Positions 16,701-24,729 of a stretch of 64,000 nt of DNA are shown here, in pieces. The notes beneath the pieces were generated by a model that was not told the DNA's origin, did not search any database, and saw only the letters and a list, made by a program, of their open reading frames with translations. Each line of letters starts with the position of its first letter. Positions within the stretch are counted from its first letter, which is position 1. The DNA comes from Pedobacter psychrodurus. GTDB taxonomy: Bacteria; Bacteroidota; Bacteroidia; Sphingobacteriales; Sphingobacteriaceae. The DNA lies in the NCBI RefSeq assembly GCF_004331735.1, contig NZ_SJSO01000001.1:310001-374000 (forward strand). Reading direction: 5' to 3'. The translations under genes were made by a program, and so were the position numbers.

Positions 16701-16869
16701 TGGCCACATTTCCGGTAATCTGTACATCGATATTTAACTTTTTAAGTTTAACAGCATCTTTTTGTTCGCTGGTTTCGGCCTGTTGCACCTTTAACACAGG
16801 CATTTGCGCCTGAACAAAAAATGTGGCCAATAATAAAGGAAGAATGAGTAAGGTTTTAGATGGTCTCAT
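13798..16869 (-). CDS. VIT/VWA-domain envelope protein with SusC-plug-like segment and DUF2135
   Basis: A 1023-residue exported protein (signal peptide 1-21, ending VQAQ). A VIT domain spans about 35-165, with the hallmark [20 protein letters not shown] and [9 protein letters not shown]. A VWA-like domain spans about 265-430. At about 668-712 is a segment typical of SusC/TonB-receptor plugs: [18 protein letters not shown], then [8 protein letters not shown]. TPR-like helices follow (about 770-870), then a DUF2135 domain (about 905-1015; [20 protein letters not shown]). It probably sits in the periplasm or at the outer membrane. Role unknown; VIT/VWA proteins usually mediate protein contacts. 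Confidence 0.85.
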   Translation of the reverse strand: [1023 protein letters not shown]

Positions 16870-17047
16870 AACGGTAATTTTAAATAGTGATGCAAAAGCA
16901 TTAGCGATTACATAAATTTATTTTCAGAACCTCATCTTCTTCATTGATTTTAGAAGCCCAAAATCGCTGCAGAAAACCTAAAACAGGCTTTTCTAAAAAA
17001 ATGTAACATTTCGAAAAAATTTGGTTCTAATTATTAAAACTGAAACT

Positions 17048-17371
17048 ATGTTAGTAACCACAACGCCCACGGTTGAGGGCAGAAAAATTGTAAAATATAT
17101 TGGTCTGGTAACTGGAGAAACTATCATTGGGGCAAACATTTTTAAAGATTTATTTGCCGGAATAACAGATATAGTAGGGGGTAGATCGAGTTCTTACGAA
17201 CGCGTTTTAAGGGAGGGGAAAGATACTGCAGTTAACGAAATGCAGCAATATGCCGCCGCCCTTGGTGCAAATGCTATTGTTGGTGTTGATTTAGATTACG
17301 AAACCGTAGGAAGCGGTGGAAGCATGCTTATGGTAAGTGCCAATGGCACAGCTGTAATTTTAGAAGATTAA
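17048..17371 (+). CDS. YbjQ/UPF0145 family heavy-metal-binding-like protein
   Basis: A 107-residue protein of the YbjQ (UPF0145) family, which forms ring-like pentamers of unknown function. Family features are the start [20 protein letters not shown], the central [19 protein letters not shown] and [16 protein letters not shown] use ATG 17048; the frame also opens from a TTG at 17021 but those nine residues are not family-like. It stands alone, convergent with pfkA across a shared hairpin. Confidence 0.9.
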   Translation: MLVTTTPTVEGRKIVKYIGLVTGETIIGANIFKDLFAGITDIVGGRSSSYERVLREGKDTAVNEMQQYAAALGANAIVGVDLDYETVGSGGSMLMVSANGTAVILED

Positions 17372-17406
17372 GAAATTTGCTTATTGCGAAACTAAGCAAA
17401 AACAAG

Positions 17407-17440
17407 AAAGTCTTTCCGGTGCGGGAAAGACTTTTCTTTT
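17407..17440. terminator. Bidirectional terminator between ybjQ-like gene and pfkA
   Basis: An 11-bp stem (AAAGTCTTTCC / GGAAAGACTTT) with a 6-nt loop and T-rich flanks on either strand, in the 84-bp gap between convergent genes. Confidence 0.9.
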
Positions 17441-17455
17441 ATATGTTGTTTTCGT

Positions 17456-18439
17456 TTAAAACGAAAGAATGTCGATTAGTTTTAACCACTTAGAACTCAC
17501 CATCTCAGCATTGATGTGCTTTATGGCATGATCAAAAGGGGTAAAAACGATTTCTCGGTTAATTTGACCAGCCATTACGCCACTTTCGCCATTAATTAAA
17601 CCTTCTACCGCCGCAACGCCAAGTCGGCTGGCCAGCACACGGTCCATACAGGTTGGTTTGCCGCCACGTTGAATGTGACCCAGAACCGAAACTTTTGTAT
17701 CGTAATGTGGATATTTTTCCTGCAAAATTTCGCCAACTTTAAATGCACCACCAGTATCATCACCTTCGGCAACGATAATAATTTTTGATGCCTTATCTTT
17801 ACGGCTATGCTCCAATTTGTGCAAGATATCGTTTGCATTCATATTTGCTTCAGGAATCATGATCGCTTCGGCACCAACACCAATTCCACTTCTCAAAGCA
17901 ATTAACCCAGAGTCGCGGCCCATTACCTCCACAATAAAAAGCCTATCATGCGATTCGGCTGTATCTCTGATTTTATCTACTGCATCGATAACCGTATTAA
18001 TCGCCGAATCGTATCCTATGGTAAAATCGGTACCTGCTAAATCGTTATCAATGGTACCTGGCAAGCCCACAATCGGAAAATCGAATTCTTTAGAAAAAAT
18101 ATTGGCACCCGTAAATGTTCCATCACCACCAATTACAACCAAGGCATCAATTCCATTAGCTTTTAAGCTTGCGTAAGCTGTTTTTCTGCCTTCTACAGTT
18201 TTGAATGCTTCACTACGGGCTGTTTTTAAAATAGTACCTCCGCGTTGGATAATATTCGCTACAGATTTGCGGTCCATGGGGATAAAATCATTGTTGATCA
18301 ACCCCTCGTACCCACGGATAAACCCGGTTACTTCAATATCATAATAAATAGAGCCCCTAACTACGGCTCTTATTGCAGCGTTCATGCCTGGCGAATCTCC
18401 GCCAGAGGTTAAAACACCAATATTCTTAATCTTATTCAT
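17456..18439 (-). CDS. pfkA: ATP-dependent 6-phosphofructokinase
   Basis: A 327-residue glycolytic enzyme phosphorylating fructose 6-phosphate. It shows the ATP-site GVLTSGGDSPGMNAAIRA at the N-terminus, GGDGTFTGA (about 100) and the catalytic PGTIDNDLAGTD loop (about 125). The allosteric half includes VLGHIQRGG. Position 104-type Gly in GGDGT indicates the ATP- rather than PPi-dependent type. ATG 18439 is used; 11 further codons upstream belong to the overlapping end of dsbD, whose stop lies 8 bp inside. The overlap suggests coupling with dsbD. Confidence 0.97.
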   Translation of the reverse strand: MNKIKNIGVLTSGGDSPGMNAAIRAVVRGSIYYDIEVTGFIRGYEGLINNDFIPMDRKSVANIIQRGGTILKTARSEAFKTVEGRKTAYASLKANGIDALVVIGGDGTFTGANIFSKEFDFPIVGLPGTIDNDLAGTDFTIGYDSAINTVIDAVDKIRDTAESHDRLFIVEVMGRDSGLIALRSGIGVGAEAIMIPEANMNANDILHKLEHSRKDKASKIIIVAEGDDTGGAFKVGEILQEKYPHYDTKVSVLGHIQRGGKPTCMDRVLASRLGVAAVEGLINGESGVMAGQINREIVFTPFDHAIKHINAEMVSSKWLKLIDILSF

Positions 18440-20117
18440 TTGTTTGTTTCTTAGCAAATTCTGATAATCCATTATCCAGATATTGCAAATATTTATCTAT
18501 ATTAAATTCTACTCCAATAGGAGGCGAAACTAATTCTTTTTCATCAGTACCCAAAAGTACATAATATGGTTGCGAAATGGTATTAAATCTTTCAGCCTGC
18601 AAATGTTTAAATTTTTTACCAACCGTATTCACTTTTGTGCCTAAAATTTTAGATTCGAACTGCTCAGCTGCTGGCAAATCAGTTTTGTCATCAGTATAAA
18701 GCGATACAACAATATAATCTTCCTTTAACTTTTTAAGCACCCTCGGATCAGACCAAACTCTTGCTTCCATTTCACGGCAATTTACACAGCCATGGCCTGT
18801 AAAATCAAGAAATAACGGTTTTTTTACCTCCTTTGCGTAAGCCAAAGCTTCCTGATAATCAAAAAATCCATCAATATTATGCGGAATGTGCAAGAATTCA
18901 GAATATTTACGCTTCGCATGGCTAGGTGTTGATACTTGATTAGAACCACCACCATCTTGTCCAATTACAAAATCTTGCGTGGATAATGGAGGTACCAATG
19001 CACTTACTGCTTTTAAAGGAGCACCCCATAAGCCTGGGATTAAATATATCGCAAATACGAAAGTTGCTGTTGCAATAAATAACCTTGGTACAGAAACATA
19101 AGGAAGATCGCTATCATGAGAAAATTTAATTTTTCCCAGTAAATAAACACCTAAGATTAAAGCGAGTACTATCCAGATTGCCAAGAAAATTTCACGGTCT
19201 AATATCCCCCAATGATATGCCAAGTCGGCTGTTGAAAGAAATTTTAACGATAATCCTAACTCTAAGAAACCAAGGAAAACTTTAATTGAATTTAACCACC
19301 CGCCAGATTTTGGCAACCCCGTCATTAAACTTGGGAAAATGGCAAACATGGTAAAAATTACCGCTAGAGATAATGAAAAACCAAACATCACCACAACTGG
19401 TGTTAGCAGATCGGTATTAATGGCAACCAATGAGGTTCCGATCAGTGGGCCGGTGCAAGAGAAGGAAACAACCGCTAAAGTTGCTGCCATGAAAAATATA
19501 CCGCTCAAACCTTTCGAATCTGATTTTGCGTCGAGCTTATTAACAAATGAACTGGGCAGCGTGATTTCGAAAGCACCTAAAAAAGATACCCCAAAAACGA
19601 TCAGTATGATAAAGATGAAAATATTAAAAAATCCATCAGTAGAAATTTCGTTAAGCGCACTTGCACCCCAGATTAAGGTGATAATTACACCTAAACCTAC
19701 ATAAATTACAATGATCGATAGTCCATAAATAATGGCACTCCGGATTCCCTTAGCTTTACTTTCTGCTCTTTTAGTAAAAAAGCCAACTGTAAGCGGAACC
19801 ATGGGAAAAATACATGGAAGGAAGAAAGCGGCTATACCAGCTAAAAGACCTAAGCCAAAAGTTATCCAAAGGGATTGCTTTGGAGCTGCGCTTTTAGAAA
19901 CGGCAGCCGGCTTTTCAACTTTAACGCTGTCTTTTTTTACCGAATCCTTAACCGCGCCATTCGCAGCACTATCTTGTGCAGAACCAACTTCGGTAAAAAC
20001 AATATCATCGGGAGGAGCGGTTGCCGTGGTATCTTGAGTTACAATGGCGTAACTCTTAACAGCAGGCAATGCAATAAACATTGTTGCTATTAATAACAAT
20101 AATAAAACCTTTTTCAT
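18432..20117 (-). CDS. dsbD: DsbD-like thiol:disulfide interchange protein (beta-gamma form)
   Basis: A 561-residue inner-membrane protein that carries electrons from cytoplasmic thioredoxin to the periplasm. After a signal peptide and a Pro/Ala/Lys linker, about eight TM helices form the CcdA-like beta domain (about 85-385), with PCIFPMVPLT and SCTGP carrying the redox cysteines. The C-terminal thioredoxin-like gamma domain (about 430-545) has GCVNC. The N-terminal alpha domain is missing here and is encoded separately just upstream (20264-20713). It overlaps pfkA by 8 bp. Confidence 0.93.
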   Translation of the reverse strand: MKKVLLLLLIATMFIALPAVKSYAIVTQDTTATAPPDDIVFTEVGSAQDSAANGAVKDSVKKDSVKVEKPAAVSKSAAPKQSLWITFGLGLLAGIAAFFLPCIFPMVPLTVGFFTKRAESKAKGIRSAIIYGLSIIVIYVGLGVIITLIWGASALNEISTDGFFNIFIFIILIVFGVSFLGAFEITLPSSFVNKLDAKSDSKGLSGIFFMAATLAVVSFSCTGPLIGTSLVAINTDLLTPVVVMFGFSLSLAVIFTMFAIFPSLMTGLPKSGGWLNSIKVFLGFLELGLSLKFLSTADLAYHWGILDREIFLAIWIVLALILGVYLLGKIKFSHDSDLPYVSVPRLFIATATFVFAIYLIPGLWGAPLKAVSALVPPLSTQDFVIGQDGGGSNQVSTPSHAKRKYSEFLHIPHNIDGFFDYQEALAYAKEVKKPLFLDFTGHGCVNCREMEARVWSDPRVLKKLKEDYIVVSLYTDDKTDLPAAEQFESKILGTKVNTVGKKFKHLQAERFNTISQPYYVLLGTDEKELVSPPIGVEFNIDKYLQYLDNGLSEFAKKQTNE

Positions 20118-20219
20118 TTGTGTGTTTTGTGTGTATTTTGAAGCCGTGAAATTAAGAATAATTTTAGAAACGATTTCTTTTAAACCACTACAACACGTAG
20201 ATTTTACTTTAAAAAGAAA

Positions 20220-20241
20220 CAGTCCCGAAAATTCGGGACTG
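20220..20241 (-). terminator. Terminator after the DsbD-alpha gene
   Basis: A perfect 10-bp stem (CAGTCCCGAA / TTCGGGACTG) with a 2-nt loop, followed on the minus strand by a T-rich tract (TTTCTTTTT). It lies between the alpha-domain gene and dsbD and would separate their transcripts. Confidence 0.8.
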
Positions 20242-20263
20242 CTTGTAAATATTTTGATGTCAA

Positions 20264-20713
20264 CTATTTAACCGGAATGCTAAACTCAACTTCTTCTGGT
20301 GGAAGGCATTGTTTATCGTTACAAACCATAAACTCTACCACCCCTTTAACTACTGTAGTTGCTTTATTTAGCTTAATTTTTTGTTGAAAAATTACCGCTT
20401 TTTCGAAATAACTGACGTTCATTTTAAAAGTGCTTTCATATTTAACAATTGCTTTGGGTTCAATTGTTTTGCCTACAAGGCTAATATCTTTAGAAGGTGT
20501 AAAAGTAAAAGTGGTTTTTACCGGCCCTCCGTCTTTTACATTCTGAGAATAAATATGCCATCTATCATCAATAGTAGCTTTTAAATAGATAACAGCCTCT
20601 GTTTTACTTACTTTTTTTGCAGAATAAGCCCAGGTAACCGGCTTTTCGATTTGAGCTAATGCACCAGCGATGGTAAAAAGTACCATCGAAAGCACCAAGG
20701 TGATTTTTTTCAT
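20264..20713 (-). CDS. Stand-alone DsbD N-terminal (alpha) domain protein
   Basis: A 149-residue exported protein: signal peptide 1-20 (ending ALAQ), then an immunoglobulin-like DsbD-alpha domain. The redox cysteines are in VCNDKQCLPPEEVEF (about 130-145), the CxxxxC spacing typical of DsbD-alpha. In E. coli this domain is fused to DsbD and passes electrons to DsbC, DsbG and CcmG. Here it is a separate gene, seven bp after birA and 146 bp before dsbD, with a hairpin terminator in between. Partnership with the adjacent dsbD is the natural inference. Confidence 0.88.
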   Translation of the reverse strand: MKKITLVLSMVLFTIAGALAQIEKPVTWAYSAKKVSKTEAVIYLKATIDDRWHIYSQNVKDGGPVKTTFTFTPSKDISLVGKTIEPKAIVKYESTFKMNVSYFEKAVIFQQKIKLNKATTVVKGVVEFMVCNDKQCLPPEEVEFSIPVK

Positions 20714-20720
20714 TATGTGT

Positions 20721-21497
20721 TTATTTTGTGTGTGTAAATTCTATTTCTTTAAAGTTAAAGACTTTTAAACCGTTTTTTGTATCAACAGTTAACCTACCGC
20801 CATCTTCAACTCCTTTTATAGTACCTTCAAAAATCTCTCCATTTTGCATATATAACCCTAGAATGTTAAAGTTGTAAAGCCTTGAAAGGTAATCATTTTG
20901 TAAAATACTATATTTTCCAGCCCTCAAAATTAAGTAGTATTTTTCCATAAATATGAATATTTTATCCATAATATCCATTAAAGGCACATCTCTTTGTAAA
21001 ATTTGAATGACGGAAGTAGCGCGTTGGTTAATATTATCCGAAAATTCAGATTGATTTATATTTAAACCAATGCCAATTACTGATGATTTAATAGAATTGC
21101 CTGTCAGTGTGTTTTCGATTAATATTCCGCCTAATTTCTTATTTTGGTAATACATATCATTAGGCCATTTTATTTTTATCCCTTCAGGAACAAAACAAGA
21201 TAAAGCATCACTAACGGCTAAACTAACTGCTATATTTAAATAAAACTGCTTATTAAGAGGCAAAAAAGAAGGTTTTAAATAAATGCTTGTGCTTATATTT
21301 TTTCCTGCTTGGGTTTGCCAAACGCTTTCCTGCTGTCCTCTTCCGGCAAACTGATTATCTGCCATAATTACAGTCCCTTCGGCTAATGGCTCGGATTTTG
21401 ACACCAAATCTTTTAAAAAGTTATTAGTAGAATCAACTTCTTTTAATTTGATTAAATTTTGACCAACAAATAGTGTCGAAAAAGTGTTATTTTGCAA
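20721..21497 (-). CDS. birA: Biotin--[acetyl-CoA-carboxylase] ligase
   Basis: A 258-residue monofunctional biotin protein ligase that attaches biotin to carrier lysines. There is no N-terminal HTH repressor domain. The catalytic domain shows VDSTNNFLKDL, FAGRGQQESVWQ (biotinyl-AMP loop), KWPNDMYYQNKKLGGILIE and GIGLNINQ. The start is a TTG at 21497: the frame is closed by a TAA 12 bp upstream and no ATG or GTG fits the conserved N-terminus. A -7 box (TAATTTTG) lies at 21524-21531. Divergent from rsfS. Confidence 0.93.
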   Translation of the reverse strand: MQNNTFSTLFVGQNLIKLKEVDSTNNFLKDLVSKSEPLAEGTVIMADNQFAGRGQQESVWQTQAGKNISTSIYLKPSFLPLNKQFYLNIAVSLAVSDALSCFVPEGIKIKWPNDMYYQNKKLGGILIENTLTGNSIKSSVIGIGLNINQSEFSDNINQRATSVIQILQRDVPLMDIMDKIFIFMEKYYLILRAGKYSILQNDYLSRLYNFNILGLYMQNGEIFEGTIKGVEDGGRLTVDTKNGLKVFNFKEIEFTHTK

Positions 21498-21523
21498 GTG
21501 TTGAATTTATAATATTGTAATTC

Positions 21524-21531
21524 CAAAATTA
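21524..21531 (-). promoter_or_regulatory. -7 box of birA
   Basis: TAATTTTG on the minus strand fits TAnnTTTG, 26 bp upstream of the birA TTG start in the 44-bp gap shared with rsfS. Confidence 0.45.
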
Positions 21532-21541
21532 AAGCATTTTA

Positions 21542-21916
21542 ATGGTAAAAAAGAAAATAGTAGCCCTTTCTACATACCTTTCTGAGTTAGCCGTTCACGG
21601 CATCCAGGAAAAAAAAGGAGAAGATATAGTGCGGTTAGATCTTAGAAATATTCATACCTCAGTGGCTGATTACTTTATTATTGCGAGTGCCAACTCCGGT
21701 ACTCAGGTAAAGGCTATTGCCGATAGTGTAGAAAAAGAAATATATAAAGCCACTCAGGCCGATCCAAGACATAAAGAAGGATTCGAATCTGCAGATTGGA
21801 TTATTCTCGATTATTTCGATGTGGTTGTGCACATTTTTAAAACCGAAAAGCGCCACTTTTATGGCATAGAAGAACTTTGGGGGGATGCTGAAAGCACAAA
21901 TTATCAAAGCGCATAA
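21542..21916 (+). CDS. rsfS: Ribosome silencing factor RsfS
   Basis: A 124-residue RsfS/Iojap protein that binds L14 on the 50S subunit and blocks subunit joining when nutrients are short. Family motifs are DIVRLDLRNIHTSVADYFII (trimmed), SANSGTQVKAIADSVE, and the C-terminal DWIILDYFDVVVHIF with RHFYGIEELWGDA. It lies 28 bp upstream of ftsH in the same direction and is probably co-transcribed with it, a common neighbourhood in Bacteroidota. Confidence 0.96.
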   Translation: MVKKKIVALSTYLSELAVHGIQEKKGEDIVRLDLRNIHTSVADYFIIASANSGTQVKAIADSVEKEIYKATQADPRHKEGFESADWIILDYFDVVVHIFKTEKRHFYGIEELWGDAESTNYQSA

Positions 21917-21944
21917 CCTACTACAACCATTTTGACAAAGACAA

Positions 21945-23966
21945 ATGAACGACAATCAAAATACCAACGAAAAACAAGGGAAAAGAATTCCAAACATCCC
22001 TAAAAAACCACAAAAAGGATCAAAATTTAATATTTTCTGGGTTTATGCGGCCATTATCATTGCAATTATAGCAGCACAGTTTTTATTTACTACCGATGGC
22101 GGTAAAGAGGTTACCTACCAAAAATTTGAACAACAGATGTTACTTAAAGGTGATGTTCAGAAAGTTGTTGCTTATAAAGCAGATGATTTAGTTCGGGTAG
22201 AGGTTTACATCAAAAAAGATAGTTTAGACAAGAAGAAGCTTTATGATGCTTATAAAAGTAATAGCACTTTTAATGTAAACAGTAACAATGCTAGTCCTGT
22301 TGTATATTTCAATGCCGGCACAATGGATGGCCTTGATAAACAACTTACCGATTCGCAAAAAGATCTTCCTGCTAACCAACCAAGGGTATTGGCAGAAAAA
22401 ACTAGCCGTAGCAATCCATTAGCAAGCTGGTTCTTAAGCATCATTTTACCTGTATTGCTTTTAATCGGTTTCTGGATCTTTATGATGCGCAGAATGGGCG
22501 GTGGCGCTGGCGGTGGCGGTCAGATTTTCAGTATTGGGAAATCAAAAGCTACTTTATTCGACAAAGAAAGTCAGGTAAACATTACGTTTAACGATGTTGC
22601 TGGTTTAGAAGAAGCAAAAACGGAGGTAATGGAAATTGTTGATTTCCTTAAAAACCCTAAAAAATATACTGATCTAGGCGGAAAAATCCCTAAAGGTGCT
22701 TTACTTGTAGGTTCGCCAGGTACTGGTAAAACCTTATTGGCTAAAGCTGTTGCAGGTGAGGCTCAGGTTCCCTTTTTCTCTTTATCAGGATCTGATTTCG
22801 TTGAGATGTTTGTTGGGGTAGGCGCTTCACGTGTTCGCGACTTATTTAAACAAGCAAAAGATAAATCGCCTTGTATCATCTTTATAGATGAGATTGATGC
22901 TATTGGCCGTGCGCGTGGTAAAAACGGTGTAATGGGTGGAAATGATGAACGCGAAAACACCTTAAACCAACTTTTAGTTGAAATGGATGGTTTCGGCACC
23001 AATACACATGTTATTATCTTAGCTGCCACTAACCGTGCTGATGTTTTAGATAAGGCATTATTAAGAGCTGGTAGGTTCGACAGACAGATTTATGTTGATT
23101 TACCGGATGTTATAGAGCGTAAACAAATTTTCGAAGTTCACATCACTCCACTTAAAAAATCAGAAGAGCTTGATACCGAATTTTTAGCAAAACAAACCCC
23201 AGGATTTTCTGGAGCAGATATTGCAAATGTTTGTAACGAAGCAGCATTAATTGCAGCCCGTAAAAATAAATCAGCAGTTGATAAGCAAGATTTCTTAGAT
23301 GCTGTAGATCGGATTGTTGGCGGTTTAGAAAAGAAAAACAAAATCATTACGCCAAGTGAAAAACGTGCTATTGCTATTCACGAGGCTGGTCACGCCACAG
23401 TAAGCTGGTTGTTAGAACATGCGGCGCCTTTAGTTAAGGTTACTATTGTTCCACGCGGACAGAGCTTAGGTGCTGCCTGGTATTTGCCAGAAGAACGCTT
23501 AATTGTTCGTCCTCACCAAATGCTTGATGAAATGTGTGCAACTATGGGCGGTAGGGCAGCTGAAAAAGTAATGTTCGATACCATCTCTACTGGCGCACTT
23601 AGCGATTTAGAAAAAGTAAATAAACAAGCCAGAGCAATGGTTACCATTTATGGTTTGAACGATAAATTAGGAAACATTACTTATTACGATTCATCGGGTC
23701 AGAACGAGTATAATTTCTCTAAACCATATTCAGAGGATACCGCTTTAACTATCGACAAAGAAATTTCTGCATTAATTGAAGGTCAATACCAAAGAGCAAT
23801 TAGTTTATTAGAAGAAAATAAAGATAAATTGATTCAATTGGCTGATATTTTAATCGAAAAAGAAGTTTTATTTAAAGATGATTTAGAAGTGATTTTTGGA
23901 AAACGTTTATTCGAAAATCAGGGAGAAAGCGGAACTCCCGGACATATTACTCCGGTAGAAGCATAA
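21945..23966 (+). CDS. ftsH: ATP-dependent zinc metalloprotease FtsH
   Basis: A 673-residue membrane-anchored AAA protease that degrades damaged membrane proteins and regulatory factors. TM helices lie at about 28-50 and 160-182 around a periplasmic domain. The AAA module has Walker A GSPGTGKT (about 255), Walker B IIFIDEIDA and the second region of homology with AATNRADVLDKALLRAGRFD. The protease zinc site HEAGH is at about 478. A Gly-rich linker (GGGAGGGGQ) follows TM2. Terminated by the hairpin at 23992. Confidence 0.98.
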   Translation: MNDNQNTNEKQGKRIPNIPKKPQKGSKFNIFWVYAAIIIAIIAAQFLFTTDGGKEVTYQKFEQQMLLKGDVQKVVAYKADDLVRVEVYIKKDSLDKKKLYDAYKSNSTFNVNSNNASPVVYFNAGTMDGLDKQLTDSQKDLPANQPRVLAEKTSRSNPLASWFLSIILPVLLLIGFWIFMMRRMGGGAGGGGQIFSIGKSKATLFDKESQVNITFNDVAGLEEAKTEVMEIVDFLKNPKKYTDLGGKIPKGALLVGSPGTGKTLLAKAVAGEAQVPFFSLSGSDFVEMFVGVGASRVRDLFKQAKDKSPCIIFIDEIDAIGRARGKNGVMGGNDERENTLNQLLVEMDGFGTNTHVIILAATNRADVLDKALLRAGRFDRQIYVDLPDVIERKQIFEVHITPLKKSEELDTEFLAKQTPGFSGADIANVCNEAALIAARKNKSAVDKQDFLDAVDRIVGGLEKKNKIITPSEKRAIAIHEAGHATVSWLLEHAAPLVKVTIVPRGQSLGAAWYLPEERLIVRPHQMLDEMCATMGGRAAEKVMFDTISTGALSDLEKVNKQARAMVTIYGLNDKLGNITYYDSSGQNEYNFSKPYSEDTALTIDKEISALIEGQYQRAISLLEENKDKLIQLADILIEKEVLFKDDLEVIFGKRLFENQGESGTPGHITPVEA

Positions 23967-23984
23967 ATAAATAATTTCTATTAT

Positions 23985-23992
23985 TACATTTG
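23985..23992 (+). promoter_or_regulatory. -7 box for the LUD gene
   Basis: TACATTTG, an exact TAnnTTTG match. Transcription would begin near 23998, inside the ftsH terminator stem, so transcripts from here could not fold the full terminator. No clear -33 box. Confidence 0.4.
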
Positions 23993-24027
23993 CTACCCTA
24001 GTTTAGTTATTAGGGTAGCTTTTTTTT
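23992..24027 (+). terminator. Terminator of ftsH abutting the LUD start codon
   Basis: A 9-bp stem (GCTACCCTA / TAGGGTAGC) with a 10-nt loop and eight T residues. The T run ends 3 nt before ATG 24031. Confidence 0.9.
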
Positions 24028-24030
24028 ATA

Positions 24031-24675
24031 ATGAAGGATAATACGACAGCGAAGGAACAAATACTAAAAAAGATAAGGAAGGCACTATTAGAAAAGCGCG
24101 AAAACCCCTATCCTAATTTAGAAGAAAGTCAATTGTATAAAAAAAATACGGATGAGCTAGAGGTATTATTTGCCGAACAGCTTACCGCTATATCTGGCAA
24201 CTTTATCTTCTGCGAGGACGGGATCGATTTTTTTGAAAACATGCTGCAGCTGGCCGATAAGTTTAAATGGCGAAAAATATACTGCTGGGAACCAGAACTT
24301 CAGCAATTTTTAAGCAAATACGAATTTCCTTTTTACCAAACCGATAAAGATTTTGAACAGGCCGAGGTAGGTATTACCCTTTGCGAAGCCTTAATTGCCC
24401 GCAATGGTAGTGTAATGGTAACCAATCAAGGCGCTGCAGGAAGAAGGCTCAGCATCTTCCCGCATCACCATATTGTGATCGCCAGAACCAGTCAGTTGGT
24501 TTTAGATCTTAAAGATGCTTTTCTGTTACTGAAGAATAAGTATGGTAATCAGATCCCATCAATGATCAGCAACATTACAGGCCCAAGCAGAACTGCCGAT
24601 ATCGAAAAAACATTGGTTTTAGGTGCGCACGGACCTAAGGAGCTTTTTGTATTTTTGATTGATGATTTTAGTTAA
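24031..24675 (+). CDS. LUD-domain protein (LutC/YkgG-like)
   Basis: A 214-residue protein of the LUD domain family, which includes LutC/YkgG of lactate utilisation. Recognisable regions are the N-terminal EQILKKIRKALLE, and the core LIARNGSVMVTNQGAAGRRLSIFPHHHIVIA followed by ISNITGPSRTADIEKTLVLGAHGP (both longer than quoted motifs, about 123-205). No lutA or lutB lies nearby, so a role in lactate oxidation is not supported by context. The start codon follows the ftsH terminator directly, so this gene needs its own promoter or read-through. Confidence 0.87.
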   Translation: MKDNTTAKEQILKKIRKALLEKRENPYPNLEESQLYKKNTDELEVLFAEQLTAISGNFIFCEDGIDFFENMLQLADKFKWRKIYCWEPELQQFLSKYEFPFYQTDKDFEQAEVGITLCEALIARNGSVMVTNQGAAGRRLSIFPHHHIVIARTSQLVLDLKDAFLLLKNKYGNQIPSMISNITGPSRTADIEKTLVLGAHGPKELFVFLIDDFS

Positions 24676-24729
24676 ATTCGTCATTTCTATAACCATTCCT
24701 GGTCGTATAGATTAAAATTTGAAGATCAA

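Noticed and set aside
24031..24675. Lactate utilisation operon (lutABC)
   Set aside because: Only the LUD-domain protein is present; neither lutA nor lutB homologues occur nearby.
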